Source: Theobroma cacao
Lineage: Eukaryota; Streptophyta; Magnoliopsida; Malvales; Malvaceae
Direction: 5' to 3'
Assembly (NCBI RefSeq): GCF_000208745.1
Contig: NC_030852.1
Location: forward strand, 9,536,050-9,600,049
Length of the DNA stretch: 64,000 nucleotides
In this document: in pieces, positions 59,201 to 64,000 of the stretch
Layout: every line of letters begins with the position of its first letter
How positions within the stretch are numbered: the stretch's first letter is position 1
Made by a program: the position numbers and the translations under genes
Notes under the pieces: model-generated
What the model was told of the DNA's origin: nothing
Seen by the model: the letters and a program-made list of their open reading frames with translations, nothing else
The model's database searches: none

Positions 59201-60304
59201 CATTTTCATAATTATTTCCAATAATATATTAGGTCAATTAGTATCTTATAGTACTCTCTATACAACCCATCAAGCACATTGTGTCCAAATCTCAAATCAC
59301 TAAGAATAATTCTTTATTCCCACCGATGACATGAGTAATTCCACATATACATATATACATCCATTCAAATGTCAACATCCATTACCATGTTTAAGAACCC
59401 CTTCTTACTTTCCTCAATTTCAACATATCTATTCCACATTTCATCTTTTGTGGTATGCCTAGATTGTCCTTTGGGCATGCTTCACTACTAGCATTCATAT
59501 ACCTTTACCATAACATTTAGTATATATTTGTTTAAGCAATGATCTGCAAATTTACTCTTAGTTACGTATATCTCAAATTGTACACCACTTATCGTCGAGA
59601 TCTTGACTTTACTCTTCAGTTCTTAACCAATTACATTTATAAAGTGAATAATTTACTTAATTATTGCATCTCACCTTTGCAGGTCATAAGATCAAAGTTT
59701 CTTAAACTTAGGGTGTAGAAACTCTCTTACCTTTGGAGAAATTAATTTCAAGTCTAATCATTTGCATCATTGATTACATAGTGAACCAATAGACTTTCAA
59801 ATTGATCTTTAACATAGTTGTATATCAAGCTCAAATATAAATCTCCATATGAAATTTAGATTAGAATCAACATTTTTAAGTCATTTAACTTCGAACTACC
59901 GAATACACAACTAGTCCTTTAATCCTCTGGCTTCACGTTAAGCATAGCAAAATTCAAGCTCATCCTTAGAGTAGATTGTTTACTAGCCTTTTACCTCATG
60001 ACTACACATCAATTATAATAATCACTGATTTTCACCCTTGAGCTAATTCATGCATTTATAACTATAAATCATAATAGTTCAAATTAAACCTTGGAATCTC
60101 ACAATCACTTGATTAAAATCCAAACCAGCTCCATCTAAGCTGCTATACACATATTCCATACAATTTTGCAAACTAAAGATTTTGGAAGCCCAACACCATT
60201 TATATATAAGCAAAGCAAACTCAATTAACACAGTGCACTTACCTCTGTGCACATAAGTATTAGTTTACACCTCTCTTAATACTTAGATGTATAAGCCTCA
60301 AGTG
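56244..60304. other. Unrecognised, probably internal retroelement DNA
   Basis: Lies beyond the polypurine tract of the LTR at 53548-56243, so it should be that element's internal region, read on the minus strand. However, I find no pol or gag motif. It is C+T- and A+T-rich on the plus strand. Two diverged copies of a segment of about 130 bases (57190-57320 and 59265-59400, sharing aaactcaaat.acta..aataattctt and acatatac.tatata) show internal duplication. A few tcattcattcattcat repeats lie near 56588. Confidence 0.4.
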
Positions 60305-60559
60305 TGTTGGTCCCAAGTAAATGTACGAGAGGGGGGGTAAATAGCGCAATTTGGCTCTTTCAAAAATTAGCCCTAAGTGGGAACAAATGCAAGTAAAAAG
60401 AAGGAATGAAAATAAGAACAAAAACAGAGTAGATAACACAGCAAAATTTAGAGTAGTTCTGTCCAAGACCTACATCCACTGCCTTGATTGTTTAACCAAG
60501 AATTTTCCCATCAATCCACTAAGAACGGTGAAATTCACAAGCTTTCACCGAGCTTTACA

Positions 60560-60780
60560 ATGGCTTTTACTAGGCTTAGCCAAAACCTTTCACAATGGTT
60601 TTTACCGGGATCAACCAAAACCCAAAGTAGTTTTTCAAAGGCTTAACCATAACCTTTCACAATGATTTTTCACGGGCTCAACCAAAACCCAAAGTGGTTT
60701 TTCAAAGGCTCAACCACAACTTACAACAATGGTTTTTCACGAGATCAACCAAAACCCAACAACTAATTTTTCAAGGCTAA
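60560..60780. repeat. Short tandem repeats of about 60 bp
   Basis: Three to four diverged units with aatggtttttcacgggatca, accaaaacccaaa, tggtttttcaaaggcttaa. Comparable ggttaaggtataaccac repeats lie in the matching place of the 299-1890 sequence. Confidence 0.75.
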
Positions 60781-61136
60781 GTTAGAACCTATACATTCAA
60801 TCAAGCAATCCAAGCTTGAATAAATCCCTTAGAGTGCCTTGTACACTCTAAGTAATCAAGAAATGAAGAAAAGATGAAGTACAATTGATCACCTAGCTGA
60901 TCTAAGATGTACAAAGCTAAGCTCAAACACTTTTTCAAAGGATGCGAGTGAAATACAAGTGTAAAGAGAAGGTTTTTGGTCTTCTAAGCTCAAAATCACT
61001 ATGGATGGCTTCTTTCTCTTCCTTTTGACTGTTGGAGAGGCTTTAAATACTTGTAAAATCAATTCTGGCCGTTGAAGACAGAAACTAGTCGTTATTTTGT
61101 CTTCTAGTATTCAATTCAAATTTTCTGACAAAATGA

Positions 61137-61340
61137 TCTTAGTCGACTAATTGCGCTCTTAGTCGACTAAGTTATCTTTGTCTTCTAAACCTAGTTTTTG
61201 GCAGTGAACTCTTAGTTGACTAACTTCCTTCTTAGTCGATTAAGTTGTTTCTGTCTTGAAGTCCAAATTTCTAGCAGTAGGCTTTTAGTCGACTAACTTA
61301 CTTCTTGGTCGACTAAGTCTTCTCTGTCTTTCAATCCTCT
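61137..61340. repeat. Three pairs of CTTAGTCGACTAAG palindromes
   Basis: Pairs at about 61138-61172, 61208-61243 and 61286-61320. Each consists of two copies or near copies of the perfect palindrome CTTAGTCGACTAAG, separated by about 6-9 bases. The pairs are about 70-80 bases apart and each is followed by a ttctctgtctt-like box. Confidence 0.85.
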
Positions 61341-62104
61341 TGAGCCCGCCAACTTCTAATTTGAATTATAGCTGACTAATACCCTTCATTATCCAACTAA
61401 GAGGCTTCTGTTTTGTTGATCAATTGTGGCTCCTTATTCATATGATTTTTGATATGTGTCTTTGAATGATTGATTTATTCTTGGCATACAATTTTTGTCT
61501 TGCACACTTAAACAATATAATTAGACATCTATGAAAAGGAATATTTTGCTATCATAAAAAACATATAGAGTCAACATTCTCTATCTCTTATTTTTGATGA
61601 TGACAAAACACTTATAGATTAAGAGTGCAACGTCTATGTTCAATATGAATGCTTCAAATCTGTGTGTGTAATGAGTTGTTCCCCCTTAGTCAATGCATCT
61701 AGTTTTCTTTACATAATCTTTGACAAAACCAAAACTGAGCATCACACACATAACTTAAACATGAAGACCTATTTAACTCTATTTAACTTAGTCTTCCTTC
61801 TCTCCTTTTTCTTTTTCATCATTAAACAAGATATTTAAAACTCCCCCTTAATGAGTGCATCAAGATTTTCCTGTAATCTTTAAATCAAACTTTAATGAAT
61901 GAGAATCATAAGCACTCATACACCAAAGTCATACAAGCTTATAGATATAGTTCAATAACTTCAAGAGTCAAGCTTGTGTCTATGTAAGAACAAATGTATG
62001 GGAGTTAAATTATTTCAAGAATTTGTCAAAGATTACTCAAATAATGTTCAAGAAAATTTGATCATTTTGTCATAATCAAAACTATAATAATTTTAATGCT
62101 AACA

Positions 62105-64000
62105 ATCTCCCCCTTTTTGATATGATAAAACTATGAGCATAATTTGCATTTGAAATGATTTTAAAATCTCCCCCTCAACATATGCATAAAATTAAATTTG
62201 CTCATAAACCTTCTCCCCCTTTTTGTTATATCAAAAAGGTTAAGAAGAGTGAGCATTAAACACTTAAGCTCAAGAAACAATGGTTAGCAAAATCCATCAA
62301 GAATATAAGCATTAAGACCATGAATATGTAACCATAAAATCTCCAAGTCATCATATATATGCACTTAATATCCTTAACCAAGTCATTAAGAAATATACCC
62401 ATTAAGCACATTCAAGTATTAATTCATCAAGAGATTTATCAATGAGAAAGCCACATGTATATATATCTATAAGCAAAATGTGCACATAACAGTTATGGAG
62501 TTCAAGAAGGACAATCATAAAGATGTTCAATAGGCACATAAGCCATATTTCAACTCCAATACCAAGTGTTAAAGCTTAATATACCAATTGATAGATATAA
62601 GTAAAATCTCCCTTTTTGTAAAAGAACAATATCAATTATGAGAGATGAAATCATTTTAAATCTCATTATATTAATTGGTAAAGCACTTATAAAGACTTCC
62701 CTTATCATTCAGCATGCCATGCATATCAACTTTAAGGCTCAAAACATTCAAGAAAAATATGATCAATTTAAAGCTCAAGTGAGAAAAGACAATTATAAAG
62801 CTTGATGCTAATTTTAAAGCTAGACACTAATTGAGAAAACTTAAGGCTTGATACCAATTATGCATTTCAACATTCAAATTCAAATGAGAAGCAATATAAG
62901 GCACAATATCTATTTTGGTGTTTAGAAAGATGTTACTGGTAAAGAGGAACACCAAATGTTAAATTCTCACCATACCTTGTTATTGAAGATCTTAATTCCT
63001 TATGATATCAATGGTAATAATTGACTTCCCCTTAAGAAATCATAAGCTCAGCACAAATTGTTAGAGATCCTTAATAGATCAAACATTAGGAGAGAAATCA
63101 TGAGCCTAGAGTAAATAAGCATTCAAATGGTTATTTAATTTATTTCCCTAATACTCAAGTATTCACGGAACTAAAAGAGTATGAGCATTTGAATAGATGT
63201 TCAACATATGCATCAATACTCATATTTCAAGAAGCATTTGCAAAGTAGTTCTTAGGCATGTCTAAGGCATTATTAGTCTTCAAGCATTATTCTCAATTAT
63301 CATCAAGTATTATCGATCATCATCAAGCATTCATTATTCTCAATATCAATCAACCAAGCAGTATTAATCAAGCATTTTCAGGAAATTCCCTAAAAAATGG
63401 CAACTCAAGGGGAAAAAAAATATCATCATTAAGCATTTTTAGCAAGTATTCTTCCAAATTAATTTCAAGCAATCATTCATCCAAGTCATTTTGAAGCAAG
63501 CATTGCAAGATTTATTCTCCAAATTATATATGAAATTGTCAATTCAAGGAGAACTTTCGTTTATTGCAATCATGTATGAAAGTTATGATCAAATAAGCAT
63601 AAACATGATTACAAGAAATAACATGGCTATTTTCCTTAATCATGATTCCAATTTTGTTCATCAAAGTGCAAGCATGAGTTCAATATAGACATATACCCAT
63701 TGAAAAAATATGCAACCATTGAAGTTCAGGGTACATGCAATATCTCAATAATTCATGATTCATGAGTGATATAAATTGTTATAGAATATTGAAAGTCAAG
63801 CACTCAACTCATGAATATATTCAAAGTGAACATTCAATCATCAATGAATACCAATTATCAAGATTCAAGAAAGAGATATTTAATCAAAGCACATTAGGCA
63901 TTCATTGCTAACTAAAGCTATAGGCCATATTTTATTTGACATGTCAAGTTGTTTATGGTGACCTATAAGCTAAAGTTGGATGCACACAAAATCTTTAGAT
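62105..64000. other. Region right of the copia-type LTR
   Basis: Begins with the copia-type polypurine tract (minus strand). It has further tctccccct boxes near 62167 and 62211, then AT-rich sequence with many loose aagcatt, attcaag and catcaag repeats, densest at 63250-63500. No pol or gag motif is seen on either strand. It is probably internal sequence of the minus-strand element, running out of the window. Confidence 0.4.

Larger units (their letters stand above)
60305..62104 (-). mobile_element. Copia-type LTR, minus orientation
   Basis: Starts TGTTGGTCCCAAG and ends GCTAACA on the plus strand. Beyond the right end the minus strand reads atcaaaaagggggagat then TGTTAGC, a standard copia polypurine tract and LTR start. 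The motif gagggggggtaaatagc (60329-60345), tandem caaaacc/ttcacaatggttttt repeats (60560-60780) and a palindrome cluster (61137-61340) lie inside. No primer site is seen on the left, so this is a 3' or solo LTR. The left boundary is less certain than the right. Confidence 0.5.

Overview
This is a nuclear window from a flowering plant, almost certainly a eudicot. The species cannot be fixed from the sequence. The evidence is a spliced plant gene with GT-AG introns, a broken plant organic cation/carnitine transporter gene, AT-rich intergenic DNA, and nested plant LTR retrotransposons (Ogre/Tat-type Ty3/gypsy, Ty1/copia relics, solo LTRs), MITEs and a SINE. Only one gene looks intact.

Layout: 1-1.9 kb is decayed copia-type LTR sequence with a cluster of paired palindromes. 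2.0-3.0 kb is a minus-strand copia reverse transcriptase/RNase H relic. 3.4-18.2 kb is one minus-strand organic cation transporter (OCT) pseudogene. Its second exon is split by an 8.75-kb LTR element (4090-15824, 5-bp target duplication GGAAT) that has no visible coding capacity, and one LTR of that element is itself split by a 2.98-kb solo LTR (4692-7667, duplication CTATT). 19.9-37.3 kb is a nearly complete but dead Ogre/Tat element (duplication CAATC). It has two LTRs, ORF1, gag-protease, a predicted intron, RT-RNase H-archaeal-type RNase H-integrase, a 62-bp tandem array in its 3' region and a polypurine tract. It sits in one copy of a 0.78-kb tandem duplication; the second copy (37655-38434) keeps the empty site.

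40.8-43.2 kb is a minus-strand N-alpha-acetyltransferase 40 (NatD) gene with seven clean exons; the last exon was not located. 43.7-45.7 kb holds two MITEs and an AT-rich 86-bp tandem array. 45.7-53.5 kb is a diverged satellite of about 86-bp period, interrupted by a 2.96-kb solo LTR (49006-51961, duplication TTTTT). 53.5-56.2 kb is a minus-strand gypsy-type LTR with a polypurine tract to its right. 56.2-60.3 kb is unrecognised, probably internal retroelement DNA. 60.3-64 kb is a copia-type LTR and adjoining DNA with a second paired-palindrome cluster.

The genes do not form a pathway; the window records successive insertions around two host genes. Points most worth a second look are the reiterated primer-binding sites of the Ogre element, the shared paired-palindrome design in two otherwise different LTR regions, the satellite, the empty site kept in cis, and a probable assembly duplication at the single N (36454).
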